Source: Cryobacterium soli
GTDB lineage: Bacteria > Actinomycetota > Actinomycetes > Actinomycetales > Microbacteriaceae
Length of the DNA stretch: 64,000 bases
NCBI RefSeq assembly: GCF_003611035.1
Contig: NZ_CP030033.1
Span: 248,001-312,000, forward strand
Direction of reading: 5' to 3'
The notes under the pieces were generated by a model, which ran no database searches, had not been told where the DNA came from, and saw only the letters and a program-made list of their open reading frames with translations. The translations under genes and the position numbers were made by a program. How positions within the stretch are numbered: position 1 is the first letter of the stretch; every line of letters begins with the position of its first letter. Positions 30,052-38,659 of the stretch are shown here, piece after piece.

Positions 30052-30915
30052 TCAATCGACGGTCACGAAATCGATGAGCTGCTCCACCCGGCCCAACAGG
30101 GCAGGCTCGAGGTCGGCGTAGGTACGCACCTGGCCCAGGATCCGCTGCCAGGCACGGGCGATATCGGCCTGGTCCTCGTGCGGCCAGCCCAGTGCCTGAC
30201 AGATGCCGTGCTTCCATTCGATGCTGCGGGGGATCTGCGGCCAGGCGGTCAAATTCAGCCGGGCGGGCTTGACCGACTGCCACACATCCACGTATGGATG
30301 GCCGACCACGAGGACGTGACGTCCATGCGGTCCACGGGCGACGGCCTCGGCGATCCGGCTCTCCTTTGAGCCCGGCACCAGATGGTCGACGAGAACGCCC
30401 ACGCGGCGTGTCGGACCGGGCTTGAACTCGGCGAGCAGTTCCGCGAGGTTGTCCACGCCCTCTATGTACTCGACCACGACACCCTCGATGCGCAGGTCCG
30501 GGCCCCAGACCTTCTCCACGAGCTCGGCGTCGTGCCGGCCCTCCACGAAGATCCGGCTGGCCCTGGCCACCCGGGCCGGGGCATCGGCCACGGCGAAAGA
30601 TCCCGATGCGGTACGTCCGCGGCCCACCGGGGCACTCGCCCGGGGCGGGACGAGGACCACGGGCTCCCCGTCGAGAAGGAAGCCGGCGCCCAGGGGGAAG
30701 AGGCGGAGCTTCCCGAACCGGTCCTCGAGCGTGACGACCTTCTTCTCCACGCGGATCACCGCCCCGCAGAATCCGGTGGCGACCTCCTCCACGACGAGGT
30801 CGCGGACGGCCTCCTGCTGCGGTACGACCCGGCGGCCGGCCTCTCGCCATCCGTCGGCGAGTACGTCATTCGAGTAGCGGTCATCAGTCACTGGATCGAC
30901 GCTAGCGGAAGTCAC
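30052..30915 (-). CDS. DUF3097 domain protein
   Basis: A 287-residue actinobacterial protein of the DUF3097 family. It has an N-terminal beta domain (GAVIRVEKKVVTLEDRFGK) and a C-terminal part with Toprim-like segments: IFVEGRHDAELVEKVWG (about 124) with the conserved Glu, EYIEGVDNL and VGVLVDHLVPGSKES (about 172) with an Asp. The Toprim comparison is my reading of these motifs. The function is unknown, but nucleic acid metabolism fits. The GTG start at 30915 lies inside the end of dnaE2 (14-base overlap), which ties it to the mutasome operon. Confidence 0.85.
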   Translation of the reverse strand: MTSASVDPVTDDRYSNDVLADGWREAGRRVVPQQEAVRDLVVEEVATGFCGAVIRVEKKVVTLEDRFGKLRLFPLGAGFLLDGEPVVLVPPRASAPVGRGRTASGSFAVADAPARVARASRIFVEGRHDAELVEKVWGPDLRIEGVVVEYIEGVDNLAELLAEFKPGPTRRVGVLVDHLVPGSKESRIAEAVARGPHGRHVLVVGHPYVDVWQSVKPARLNLTAWPQIPRSIEWKHGICQALGWPHEDQADIARAWQRILGQVRTYADLEPALLGRVEQLIDFVTVD

Positions 30916-33900
30916 GTGACGACGTGTGGGCCACCACGGTGAGCGGTTCGAACCGGTCGGCGATCAGGTTGACGACGCCTTCGGGGGAGCGCTCCAGGAT
31001 TCCCCGGATCATCAGGGCCGGAGATTCCCGGGCGATGCGCCGGAAGCGGTTCCACACACCCACACTGACCACGACATTGACATTCCCGGTCTCGTCTTCG
31101 AGGTTGATGAAGGTGACTCCGTTGGCCGTCGCAGGCCGCTGGCGGTGCGTGACGATGCCGCCGACCTCGATGCGCCGGCCGTTCTCGGCGCGGGCCAGCC
31201 TGTCGGCGGGCACGGCGCCGCGGGCTTCGAGCCTGGAACGGGCGTGGCGGATGGGATGGTCGTCCGTGGACACCCCGGTGGACCACAGATCGTAGGCGAC
31301 CTGCTCAACGGGGGTCATCAAGGCCAGGAGGGGCGGCTGCACCATCTCGACCGACCCGGCGAGGTGCGCGTCGGTGTCCTGAGCGGCCTCGCCTGCACTC
31401 CACAACGCCTGCCGGCGTTCGAGCCCCAAGCCCTCGAACGCGCCGGCGGTGGCCAGGGACTCGAGTTGTTCCGCCGACAGGCCGGCGCGACGGGCCAGAT
31501 CGTTCATCGACCGGTACGGGCCGAAACGTTCCCGCTCCGCCACGATCCGCTCGGCGACGTTCGTGCCGATGGACCGCACCCCGGCCAGGCCGAGCCGCAC
31601 CGCCCAGGCACCGTCCCGCCTGTGGGCCCGGTCTTCGGCCGGGCGGCTGCGGTCGTACTCGGCAACGGGCGGTTGCTCAGAGTCCAGGCACGCCTCGCGT
31701 CCACCGCCGGCCGCGGGATCGGCCGCCTGCTCCAGGACGGCTGCCGTACCGGAGAGCTGCACATCCGGTCGCAGCACCTCAACGCCATGCCGGCGGGCAT
31801 CCGCCACAAGCGATTGCGGGGAGTAGAAGCCCATCGGCTGGGCGCGCAGAAGGGCGGCCAGGAACGCTCCGGGGTAGTGCAGCTTGAGCCAGGCGCTGGC
31901 GTAGACGAGCAGGGCGAAGCTGATGGAGTGGCTCTCGGCGAAGCCGAAGTTGGAGAAGGCCTCGATCTTCTCGTAGATCTCGTCGGCGAGGTCGCCCGTG
32001 ATGCCGTTGCCGGCCATGCCCTCGTACAGGGTGGCCCGCAGGGTGGAGATCTTCTCCACACCGCGTTTGGAGCCCATGGCCCTGCGCAGGAGATCGGCGT
32101 CCTCGCCGCTGCATCCGCCAACGGCCATGGCCATCTGCATGAGCTGCTCCTGGAACAGGGGCACCCCGAGTGTCCGCTCCAATACCGGTTCGAGCTTGGG
32201 GTGCAAGTAGGTGACCGGTTCCTGGCCGAGCTTCCGCCGGATGTACGGATGCACAGCGCCACCCTGGATGGGACCCGGCCTGATCAGGGCGATCTCAACG
32301 ACCAGATCGTAGAACCGGCGTGGTTGCAGGCGCGGGAGAGTTCCCATCTGTGCCCGGCTCTCGACCTGGAACACGCCGATGGAGTCGGCGCGGCACAGCA
32401 TGTCGTAGACGCCCGCCTCTTCGCGTGGGATGCTGCCGAGCGTCCAGGTCTCGCCCAGGGACTCGGCGACGAGGTCGAAGGTGTATTGCAGGGCGGCGAG
32501 CATGCCCAGCCCCAGCAGGTCGAACTTGACCAGGCCCATCCAGGCGCAGTCGTCCTTGTCCCACTGCAGAACGGTGCGGTTTTCCTTGCGGGCGTGTTCG
32601 ATCGGGCAGACCTCGCCGACGGGGCGGTCGGTGAGCACCATGCCGCCGGAGTGGATGCCGAGGTGGCGGGGGAAGCCCAGAACCTGCCCGGCCAGATCGG
32701 TGACCTGCTCGGGGATGTCGTGGTCGGCGCTGCTGACGGTGCCGCCCCAGCGTTCCACCTGCTTGGACCAGGCATCCTGTTGGCCGGTGCTGTAGCCCAG
32801 CGCCTTGGCCATGTCACGGACGGCGAACTTGGGCCGATACGTGATGACGTTGGCGACCTGGGCCGCGTTCAGCCGTCCATAGCGTTCATACACGTACTGG
32901 ATCACCTCTTCGCGCCGGTCGGAATCGAAGTCGACATCGATGTCGGGTTCCTCTTCGCGCAGGCTGGACAGGAACCGTTCGAAAGGGAGGCGATAGAAGA
33001 TCGAGTCGACGGCGGTGATCCCGATGACAAAGCAGACCGCCGAGTTCGCCGCGGAGCCGCGTCCCTGGCAGAGGATGCCGCGCCCGCGGGCGAACTGGAC
33101 GATATCGTGCACGATGAGGAAATAACCGGGGAAGTCCTTGGCCTCGATCACGGCCAGCTCCTTCTCCAAGCGATCCCGCACATTGTCGTTGTAGCCCGGA
33201 TAGGCCCGCTCGGCGCCGGCCCAGACCAGTTCGCGCAGCCAGCTCATCGGGGTGTGCCCCTCGGGGACGTGCTGCTGCGGAAGCCGGGGTCTGGCCCGGC
33301 GCAAGGAGAAGGCGAGGTCGTCGGCCAGAGGAACGGTGCCCGCCACAGCTCCCGGGTAGCGGCGGAACCGTTCCGCCATCTCGGAGCCGCTGCGCAGATG
33401 CCGGGTGGGCCCGGCGGGAAGCCAGCCGTCCATGTCGTCCAGGCTGCGTTGGGCGCGCACGGCCGCCAGGGCCGAGAACAGCCGGAAATCCGACGGGCGG
33501 GCGTAACGGACGTTATTGGTCGCGAGCACCGGCAGCCGGGCCCGCTCGGCGAGGCCGGCCAAGAGGTCGTTCGTCACGGTGTCCTGCGGCTGCCCGTGGT
33601 CGACCAGTTCCACCTTCACGCTGTCCCGGCCGAAGAGCGCCACCAGGCGGTCGATCTCCCGGGCCGCGGCGGTCTCCCCGCCGTCGGCGAGTGCTCGCCG
33701 AACCGCCCCCGACCGAGAACCGGTGAGAATCGTCCAATTCCCGGCCGATCGTGCTGCGAGGTCGTCCAGGTCGTAGCTGGGTCGTCCCTTTTCGCCGCCG
33801 GCCAGCTGGCCCTCGGTGAGGGCTGCGGCCAGCCGGTGGTAGCCCTCTTGACCGCGGGCCAACACCACCAGATGGGTGCCCTCCGGCTCCGGGACCCCGT

Positions 33901-34297
33901 TCTGACGCCGGGGGAGGTCGAGCGAGAGTTCGGCGCCGAAGACGGTCCGGATCTGGGGGTAGCTCTCGGCGGTCTCGGCCAGGCGCACCGCCCCGTAGAG
34001 GCCGTCGTGGTCGGTGAGCGCCAGGCCGCGAAGACCCAGCCCGGCGGCCTCCTCGAGGAGCTGCTCCGGGGAGCTGCCGCCGTCGAGGAAACTGAAGTTG
34101 GAGTGCGCGTGGAGCTCGGCGTACGGGACGGCCTGCTCGGTATTCCGCACGGGCTCGACCGGAACGTAGGGCTGACGATGCCGGGACCAGGCCGGGCTGT
34201 CGCCGCCATCGGCGGCCGGAGGCGGCCCGCCTGGGCGCCGGTCGGAGAGTTTCCGCTCCAGCTCCGACCACGGGATGGGCGGGTTATCGAATCCCAC
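30902..34297 (-). CDS. dnaE2: Error-prone DNA polymerase III alpha subunit DnaE2
   Basis: A 1131-residue C-family polymerase that performs translesion synthesis with ImuA' and ImuB after DNA damage. The N-terminal PHP domain begins YAELHAHSNFSFLDGGSS (about 55-75). The palm active site is PDIDVDFDSDRREEV (about residue 455), the fingers show SHSISFALLVYASAW, and a C-terminal OB fold has IEVGGIVTHRQRPATANGVTF. The GTG start at 34297 follows GAAGGAGA. It lies 70 bases after imuB and is probably expressed from the LexA-controlled promoter before imuA'. Confidence 0.95.
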   Translation of the reverse strand: MGFDNPPIPWSELERKLSDRRPGGPPPAADGGDSPAWSRHRQPYVPVEPVRNTEQAVPYAELHAHSNFSFLDGGSSPEQLLEEAAGLGLRGLALTDHDGLYGAVRLAETAESYPQIRTVFGAELSLDLPRRQNGVPEPEGTHLVVLARGQEGYHRLAAALTEGQLAGGEKGRPSYDLDDLAARSAGNWTILTGSRSGAVRRALADGGETAAAREIDRLVALFGRDSVKVELVDHGQPQDTVTNDLLAGLAERARLPVLATNNVRYARPSDFRLFSALAAVRAQRSLDDMDGWLPAGPTRHLRSGSEMAERFRRYPGAVAGTVPLADDLAFSLRRARPRLPQQHVPEGHTPMSWLRELVWAGAERAYPGYNDNVRDRLEKELAVIEAKDFPGYFLIVHDIVQFARGRGILCQGRGSAANSAVCFVIGITAVDSIFYRLPFERFLSSLREEEPDIDVDFDSDRREEVIQYVYERYGRLNAAQVANVITYRPKFAVRDMAKALGYSTGQQDAWSKQVERWGGTVSSADHDIPEQVTDLAGQVLGFPRHLGIHSGGMVLTDRPVGEVCPIEHARKENRTVLQWDKDDCAWMGLVKFDLLGLGMLAALQYTFDLVAESLGETWTLGSIPREEAGVYDMLCRADSIGVFQVESRAQMGTLPRLQPRRFYDLVVEIALIRPGPIQGGAVHPYIRRKLGQEPVTYLHPKLEPVLERTLGVPLFQEQLMQMAMAVGGCSGEDADLLRRAMGSKRGVEKISTLRATLYEGMAGNGITGDLADEIYEKIEAFSNFGFAESHSISFALLVYASAWLKLHYPGAFLAALLRAQPMGFYSPQSLVADARRHGVEVLRPDVQLSGTAAVLEQAADPAAGGGREACLDSEQPPVAEYDRSRPAEDRAHRRDGAWAVRLGLAGVRSIGTNVAERIVAERERFGPYRSMNDLARRAGLSAEQLESLATAGAFEGLGLERRQALWSAGEAAQDTDAHLAGSVEMVQPPLLALMTPVEQVAYDLWSTGVSTDDHPIRHARSRLEARGAVPADRLARAENGRRIEVGGIVTHRQRPATANGVTFINLEDETGNVNVVVSVGVWNRFRRIARESPALMIRGILERSPEGVVNLIADRFEPLTVVAHTSSRDFR

Positions 34298-34367
34298 GGC
34301 GGGTCTCCTTCGCTGGGTCGGGGTGGGTCATACGGGGCTCGGTCACAGGGGGCCAGGTCCAGGGTGC

Positions 34368-35927
34368 TCAGTCATACCGGGCCTCCGCACGCCACCCGTC
34401 GTCATCGAGCGCCAACAACCAGGCGTCCCCGGAATCCTCGACGATCTGCATCCGCTGCACCCGCCGGGACGACCCGGCGTCCCACCAGCGCTCCTGCACG
34501 GGCCACGGCCCGGCCCACGCGACAACCCGGCGCGGGTCGGCGCCGGCGGGCCGATCGGTGAACCGGTCCGGAGCATGGGTGACGGCCCCCCGCTCGTCCA
34601 CGGCCACGTCCCGCCCGTCGGCGGCCACCAGGCTGACGGGAACCCGCCGAGTGAACACCGTCGACGGAAGCAGGCCACCGAGACTGCCCGACCAGGGCCG
34701 CACTCCGGCGCCACCGGGTGCGGGAGCCGGCGCGTCGTCGCCCCAGGGCACCCAGCGTTGCCGGTCGGCGAGCATGCGCCCGCCGCCGACCGAGGCCGTC
34801 ACGACGCCCTCGTGCCCCACGAGGCCCTGCACCCTGGTGAGGGCATGGTGGATGCGTTCGTCGGGGCCTGTTCCCCACAGACCGGCCTCGTGGTTGGCCA
34901 CCGCGTCGAGCCGGTCGGGGGAGAAGACCACCCGCACGACGCCCGCCGACAGGCCGGAACTGGCGCGGCCCTCGCCCTGCAGCTGCCAGCGCACCCGGTC
35001 GATGAGGTCGGTCGCCGTGAACCACCGTGGATGCCGCCAGGTGCGTTCGGTGAGGAGGCCGTCGTCGGTGCCGACCAGGATCGTCACGACCGTGCAGACC
35101 AGGGTGTGCTCCCGCAGGATGCGGACGAACTGTTCTGCCGTCGCACGCAGGGCGAAGGCGAGCTGGTCGATGCGCTCCAGCGCCGGCTCGAACTCCCTGC
35201 CCTGGTCGAACACCGGAGCGGGGGTGCGGGGAACGATCTCTTCACGTTCCCGTCCACCGGCCCTGGCGTGAGCCTGGGCCGCGGCGGCTCCGAACCGCCG
35301 GTGAACATCCTGGGCAGGCAGGGCGGCGAACTGGCCGAGTGTGTGCACGCCGAGCCTGGCGAGCAGGGTTCCGAGCCCGGCATCGGCCACCGTCGAGACC
35401 GGAAGCGGGGCGAGGAACCCGGCAGAGGAGCCCGGGGCGATGGTGTGGATCCGCTCGGACGGCGCACCGTGCCGGGCAGCCTGTTCGGCGGCGAACGGGC
35501 CGTCCGCGACGCCTGCCCGCGCGTCGGGGAAGCCGACGCCGCTCAGGTAGGTCAGCACCGCCTGGACAGCGGCGGTCTCGCTGCCGTAGTAGCGCACCGG
35601 CCCCCGGGCACGGATAGCGCAGGTGCCCGGTCGCAACACGGCGACACCCGGGGTGACGGCCTCGATGCCGTCGACCACCGGGTCGAAGGCCCGGCGGTCG
35701 AGCACCGGGTCGTAGGGCTGCACGACGAGGTCGGGGCAGCGGAACTGCGCCTCCCGCACCGTCAGGCCGCGCCGCACGCCCTGGTGGCGGGCCGCCTCGG
35801 AGGCGGCGAACACCAGGCCGCCCTGCAGGAGCACAAGGGGGACGCCGATCTCCAGCGCCGCGGCCGCCCTCGCCGCCACGACCGGCCAGTCCGGGATCCA
35901 CAGCACGATGGTTCGTTCCCGATTCAC
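34368..35927 (-). CDS. imuB: ImuB, catalytically degenerate Y-family polymerase
   Basis: A 519-residue DinB-like protein that links DnaE2 to the sliding clamp in the mutasome. It starts VNRERTIVLWIPDWPVVAARA at a GTG. Where active Y-family enzymes have the first catalytic Asp it reads IPDW, and the SxDE motif is replaced by TPGV in GIEAVTPGVAVLRPG, so it should not be a polymerase; this is the known state of ImuB. The fingers/thumb region GPFAAEQAARHGAP and LGVHTLGQFAALPAQDV is conserved. It begins four bases after imuA' ends. Confidence 0.93.
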   Translation of the reverse strand: MNRERTIVLWIPDWPVVAARAAAALEIGVPLVLLQGGLVFAASEAARHQGVRRGLTVREAQFRCPDLVVQPYDPVLDRRAFDPVVDGIEAVTPGVAVLRPGTCAIRARGPVRYYGSETAAVQAVLTYLSGVGFPDARAGVADGPFAAEQAARHGAPSERIHTIAPGSSAGFLAPLPVSTVADAGLGTLLARLGVHTLGQFAALPAQDVHRRFGAAAAQAHARAGGREREEIVPRTPAPVFDQGREFEPALERIDQLAFALRATAEQFVRILREHTLVCTVVTILVGTDDGLLTERTWRHPRWFTATDLIDRVRWQLQGEGRASSGLSAGVVRVVFSPDRLDAVANHEAGLWGTGPDERIHHALTRVQGLVGHEGVVTASVGGGRMLADRQRWVPWGDDAPAPAPGGAGVRPWSGSLGGLLPSTVFTRRVPVSLVAADGRDVAVDERGAVTHAPDRFTDRPAGADPRRVVAWAGPWPVQERWWDAGSSRRVQRMQIVEDSGDAWLLALDDDGWRAEARYD

Positions 35928-35931
35928 GGTC

Positions 35932-36711
35932 TCACCCCGCCACCGGATGTCCCGCCACCGGGTGCCGTGCCGAGGCATCCGCGACGCGAACGGGCACGGC
36001 AACCGGCCCGCGAACAGAACCAGCGGCGTCGGGCACGGCGGGTCCCTCTGGGAGGTGCAGTTGTGCCGGCGTCCGGCGACCGCTGCCGGCGCGGACGGCC
36101 GCCTCCACGGTGAGGTCCCGACCGGAGAGGTAGCCGTGCCCAGCGCCCACCCCCTCCCAGCGTGTGCGGGTGACGTGCAGGGAGGCCTCCGCCTGGGGCC
36201 AGGATCCGGCGACGAGGAGGGTGCACCCGGTCTGGCGCAAGCGGGCGCCGAGGCGGCCCGCCTCGGCGTCACCTACCGGCCGGGCCGGCTGGACGACCAC
36301 GAACGGCAGCACGTCTACCAGCGCGCCGGTCACGGCCAGCCATTGGTCGCCGGGAGTGGGCACCAGCACGAGCCGGGCGAGGTCGATCCCGAAGCCGGTG
36401 GCGGCCTCCGCCCCGAAATCGGGCAGCCCCACCACGCCGGCCCAGCCGCCGTCGGCGGCGGCCGCACCGAGCAGCGACATCAGGAGCGAGGTGGAATTGT
36501 CGACAGTGTAGACCGCTCCGGTGCGCAGGGTGCCCTGCGGCAGGAGCCGGGCGAGACCCGCGCTGACGGGCCGGCCCGGGGCCTCCCAGCGATCGCGTTG
36601 CATGCCCTGGATGCGCGCCTGCAGCTCGCTGACCCTCTCGCCCAGCCGGTCACCGCGCCGGTCGGGAACGCGTGACTCCTCGGGGGAGTGCGAAATCAAC
36701 GGGAGGGACAT
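35932..36711 (-). CDS. imuA': ImuA', RecA-like mutasome component
   Basis: A 259-residue protein in the actinobacterial ImuA' family, needed with ImuB and DnaE2 for damage-induced mutagenesis. The start MSLPLISHSPEESRVPDRR leads into a coiled stretch RVSELQARIQGMQ, then a RecA-like fold with GVVGLPDFGAEAATGFGIDLARLVLVP. I see no intact Walker A, as usual for ImuA'. The last 20 residues (ARHPVAGHPVAG) are a small repeat. The start codon is only 10 bases from the LexA box. Confidence 0.9.
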   Translation of the reverse strand: MSLPLISHSPEESRVPDRRGDRLGERVSELQARIQGMQRDRWEAPGRPVSAGLARLLPQGTLRTGAVYTVDNSTSLLMSLLGAAAADGGWAGVVGLPDFGAEAATGFGIDLARLVLVPTPGDQWLAVTGALVDVLPFVVVQPARPVGDAEAGRLGARLRQTGCTLLVAGSWPQAEASLHVTRTRWEGVGAGHGYLSGRDLTVEAAVRAGSGRRTPAQLHLPEGPAVPDAAGSVRGPVAVPVRVADASARHPVAGHPVAG

Positions 36712-36721
36712 CCTCTTATTT

Positions 36722-36737
36722 TCGAACAGAGATTCGA
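36722..36737. promoter_or_regulatory. LexA (SOS) box before imuA'-imuB-dnaE2
   Basis: TCGAACAGAGATTCGA matches the actinobacterial LexA consensus TCGAAC-N4-GTTCGA with one substitution. On the minus strand it falls between a -35 TTGACT (36741-36746) and an AAAATA -10-like element (36717-36722), so bound LexA would block the promoter. It also lies within the 84-bp space shared with the divergent SRAP gene. Confidence 0.88.
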
Positions 36738-36795
36738 ATTAGTCAACCGGTGTGGATAACCGGGCCACCCCTGCCGGGCACGATACCCTGAGGCT

Positions 36796-37521
36796 ATGTG
36801 TGGGCGATTCATCATGACCGATTCGGCGCCTGACCTCGCCGCCATGTTCGACGTGGAGCACGAGGGCGAGAACCTGCCCGAGCCGTCCTGGAACGTCAAA
36901 CCGACCGAGCAGATCCCCATCGTGCTCGAATCGATGAAGACGAATCCGGCCCTTCGTCGCCTGGAATCGGCGCGCTGGTCGCTCGTTCCCACATTCTCGC
37001 CAGAGCTCAACGCTGCATTCGCCACCTTCAACGCCCGTGCGGAGACGGTGGCGGACAAGCCCACCTTCCGCACAGCTCTGGCCAAGACTCGCGCGATCAT
37101 CCCGGCCACCGGCTACTACGAGTGGCACACAGCCGGCACCGTGAAAACACCGTACTTCGTGCACTCGGACGACGGCCTGCCGTTGGCCCTGGCCGGCCTG
37201 TACTCCTGGTGGCGCAACCCGGCCCTGCCCAACGACGATCCCGCCCGCTGGGTCCTCACGGCCACCGTCCTCACCGGGCCGGCCCAGGGCGCACTGGCCG
37301 GCATCCACGACCGCATGCCCGTTGTGCTGCCAGAAGAGACCTGGGACCGGTGGCTGGACCCGCACGCCGACGGCGACCAGGCGCTCGTCGACGCAGCGGT
37401 CGCGGCATCCGCTGAGGCAGCGGCCGGACTGGCGTTCTACGAGGTCGCTCCGATCACTGGCGACGCCCCTGAGCTCATCGACGCCGTCGGCCCGGAGACC
37501 GAGGTCGGCTACAGCGCGTAG
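36796..37521 (+). CDS. SRAP-domain protein (YedK/HMCES type)
   Basis: A 241-residue SOS-response-associated protein that forms a covalent link through Cys2 to abasic sites in single-stranded DNA and shields them. It has MCGRF at the start (Cys2), the NVKPTEQIPIV and NARAET segments, the catalytic Glu in ATGYYEWH (about 105-112) and the catalytic His in GIHDRMPVVLP. A TACCCT hexamer ends six bases before ATG 36796, which is needed to keep Cys2 exposed. Divergence from the mutasome genes across a LexA box suggests joint damage control. Confidence 0.94.
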   Translation: MCGRFIMTDSAPDLAAMFDVEHEGENLPEPSWNVKPTEQIPIVLESMKTNPALRRLESARWSLVPTFSPELNAAFATFNARAETVADKPTFRTALAKTRAIIPATGYYEWHTAGTVKTPYFVHSDDGLPLALAGLYSWWRNPALPNDDPARWVLTATVLTGPAQGALAGIHDRMPVVLPEETWDRWLDPHADGDQALVDAAVAASAEAAAGLAFYEVAPITGDAPELIDAVGPETEVGYSA

Positions 37522-37606
37522 CGAGGCGACACCGGCTGCGCGAGCTAGTACTCTCGAAGCGAGCCCGGAACGCCTTCGCGGCACCCCCCTTGAGAGGACC
37601 CCGCCC

Positions 37607-37771
37607 ATGCACATTCTTTCTTTCGTCATCGCGATGGCCGCCTTCGTCGTCGGCCTGTGGCTGTTCGGCCTGGCCTTCACGGTCACCGCATGGCAGGGCC
37701 CGATCTTCTTCGGCGGCATCCTGGCGGTCAGCGCCGCCATCGCCATTCCGGTGCACGTGCTGCGCGACTAG
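37607..37771 (+). CDS. Small membrane protein (54 aa)
   Basis: MHILSFVIAMAAFVVGLWLF opens a protein of two tight membrane helices (about 3-23 and 30-50) separated by TAWQG. A GAGAGGA ribosome site lies before the ATG and codon use is normal for the window. I know of no function. It ends nine bases before the SMP-30 gene, so the two may be co-transcribed. Confidence 0.75.
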   Translation: MHILSFVIAMAAFVVGLWLFGLAFTVTAWQGPIFFGGILAVSAAIAIPVHVLRD

Positions 37772-37780
37772 TCCACGATC

Positions 37781-38629
37781 GTGCGCGCGGAGCAGCTCAC
37801 CGACCCGATCACCTTCCACGGCGAAGGACCGGTCTGGTCGCCGGCCTGGGGCGGGCTGCGCCTGGTGGACCTGTTCGCCGGGGACGTCCTCACCCTCGGT
37901 GAGGGGGGAGCCGTCTCGCGTCGGCACATCGACGCCATCGCCGCCGCACTCCGGCCGCGTGCGGCCGGGGGTGCCGTGATCGCCACCGAGCGCGGGTTCA
38001 CGCTCGAAGACGCGGACGGCACCCGGCGTGCGCTGCCGTCGGTCTGGGGCGACGAGACCGTGCGGATGAATGACGGCGGCTGCGCCCCGGACGGATCCTT
38101 CTACTGCGGGTCCATGGGCTATGACCAGCGCACCGGCGCCGGCTCGCTGTACCGGCTGGCCGCTGATCTGTCGGTCACCGTCGCGCTGAGCGGGGTGACG
38201 ATCTCCAATGGCCTCGAGTGGAGCCCCGACGGGTCGCTCGCCTATTACAACGACACGCCCACCGGACAGGTCGGCGTCTTCGACTGGTCCCCGGAAACCG
38301 GCCTGACGGGTCTCCGGCCGTTCGTCACCATCCCCGAGGAGACCGGATACCCCGACGGACTCACCGTCGACAGCGACGGCGGCGTGTGGGTCGCCCTGTA
38401 CGCCGGGGGAGCCGTGCACCGGTACACCGCAGCCGGCGTCCTCGACACCGTCATCGAGGTCGATGCCCACCGGGTCACGGCCTGCACCTTCGGTGGCGAG
38501 GCCCTCGACCGGCTCTACATCACCACCTCCCGCGAAGGCGTCGCCGACGGTGAGGACCTCCTCGCGGGGTCGATCTTCACGGCCGTTCCCGGCGTCACCG
38601 GCCGGCCGGTCGGAACCTTCGCCGGCTGA
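37781..38629 (+). CDS. SMP-30/gluconolactonase/LRE family protein
   Basis: A 282-residue six-bladed beta-propeller with FHGEGPVWSPAWGGLRLVDL (metal-ligand Glu about 13), RMNDGGCAPDGSFYCG (Asn/Asp ligands about 85-98), ISNGLEWSPDGSLAYYNDT (about 140-158) and YPDGLTVDSDGGVWVALY (about 190). These are the divalent-metal ligands of lactonases such as gluconolactonase. The actual lactone is unknown. The GTG start at 37781 lacks a strong ribosome site, so it may be read through from the small gene upstream. Confidence 0.88.
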   Translation: MRAEQLTDPITFHGEGPVWSPAWGGLRLVDLFAGDVLTLGEGGAVSRRHIDAIAAALRPRAAGGAVIATERGFTLEDADGTRRALPSVWGDETVRMNDGGCAPDGSFYCGSMGYDQRTGAGSLYRLAADLSVTVALSGVTISNGLEWSPDGSLAYYNDTPTGQVGVFDWSPETGLTGLRPFVTIPEETGYPDGLTVDSDGGVWVALYAGGAVHRYTAAGVLDTVIEVDAHRVTACTFGGEALDRLYITTSREGVADGEDLLAGSIFTAVPGVTGRPVGTFAG

Positions 38630-38659
38630 TCCACCGACCGGACCGTGTCCGGGCCGGCG

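Noticed and set aside
30926..34561. A 1211-codon open frame on the plus strand opposite dnaE2
   Set aside because: It mirrors dnaE2 in a high-GC genome, where antisense frames stay open by codon bias. The product is low-complexity with Gly/His/Glu/Gln and has no recognisable domain.
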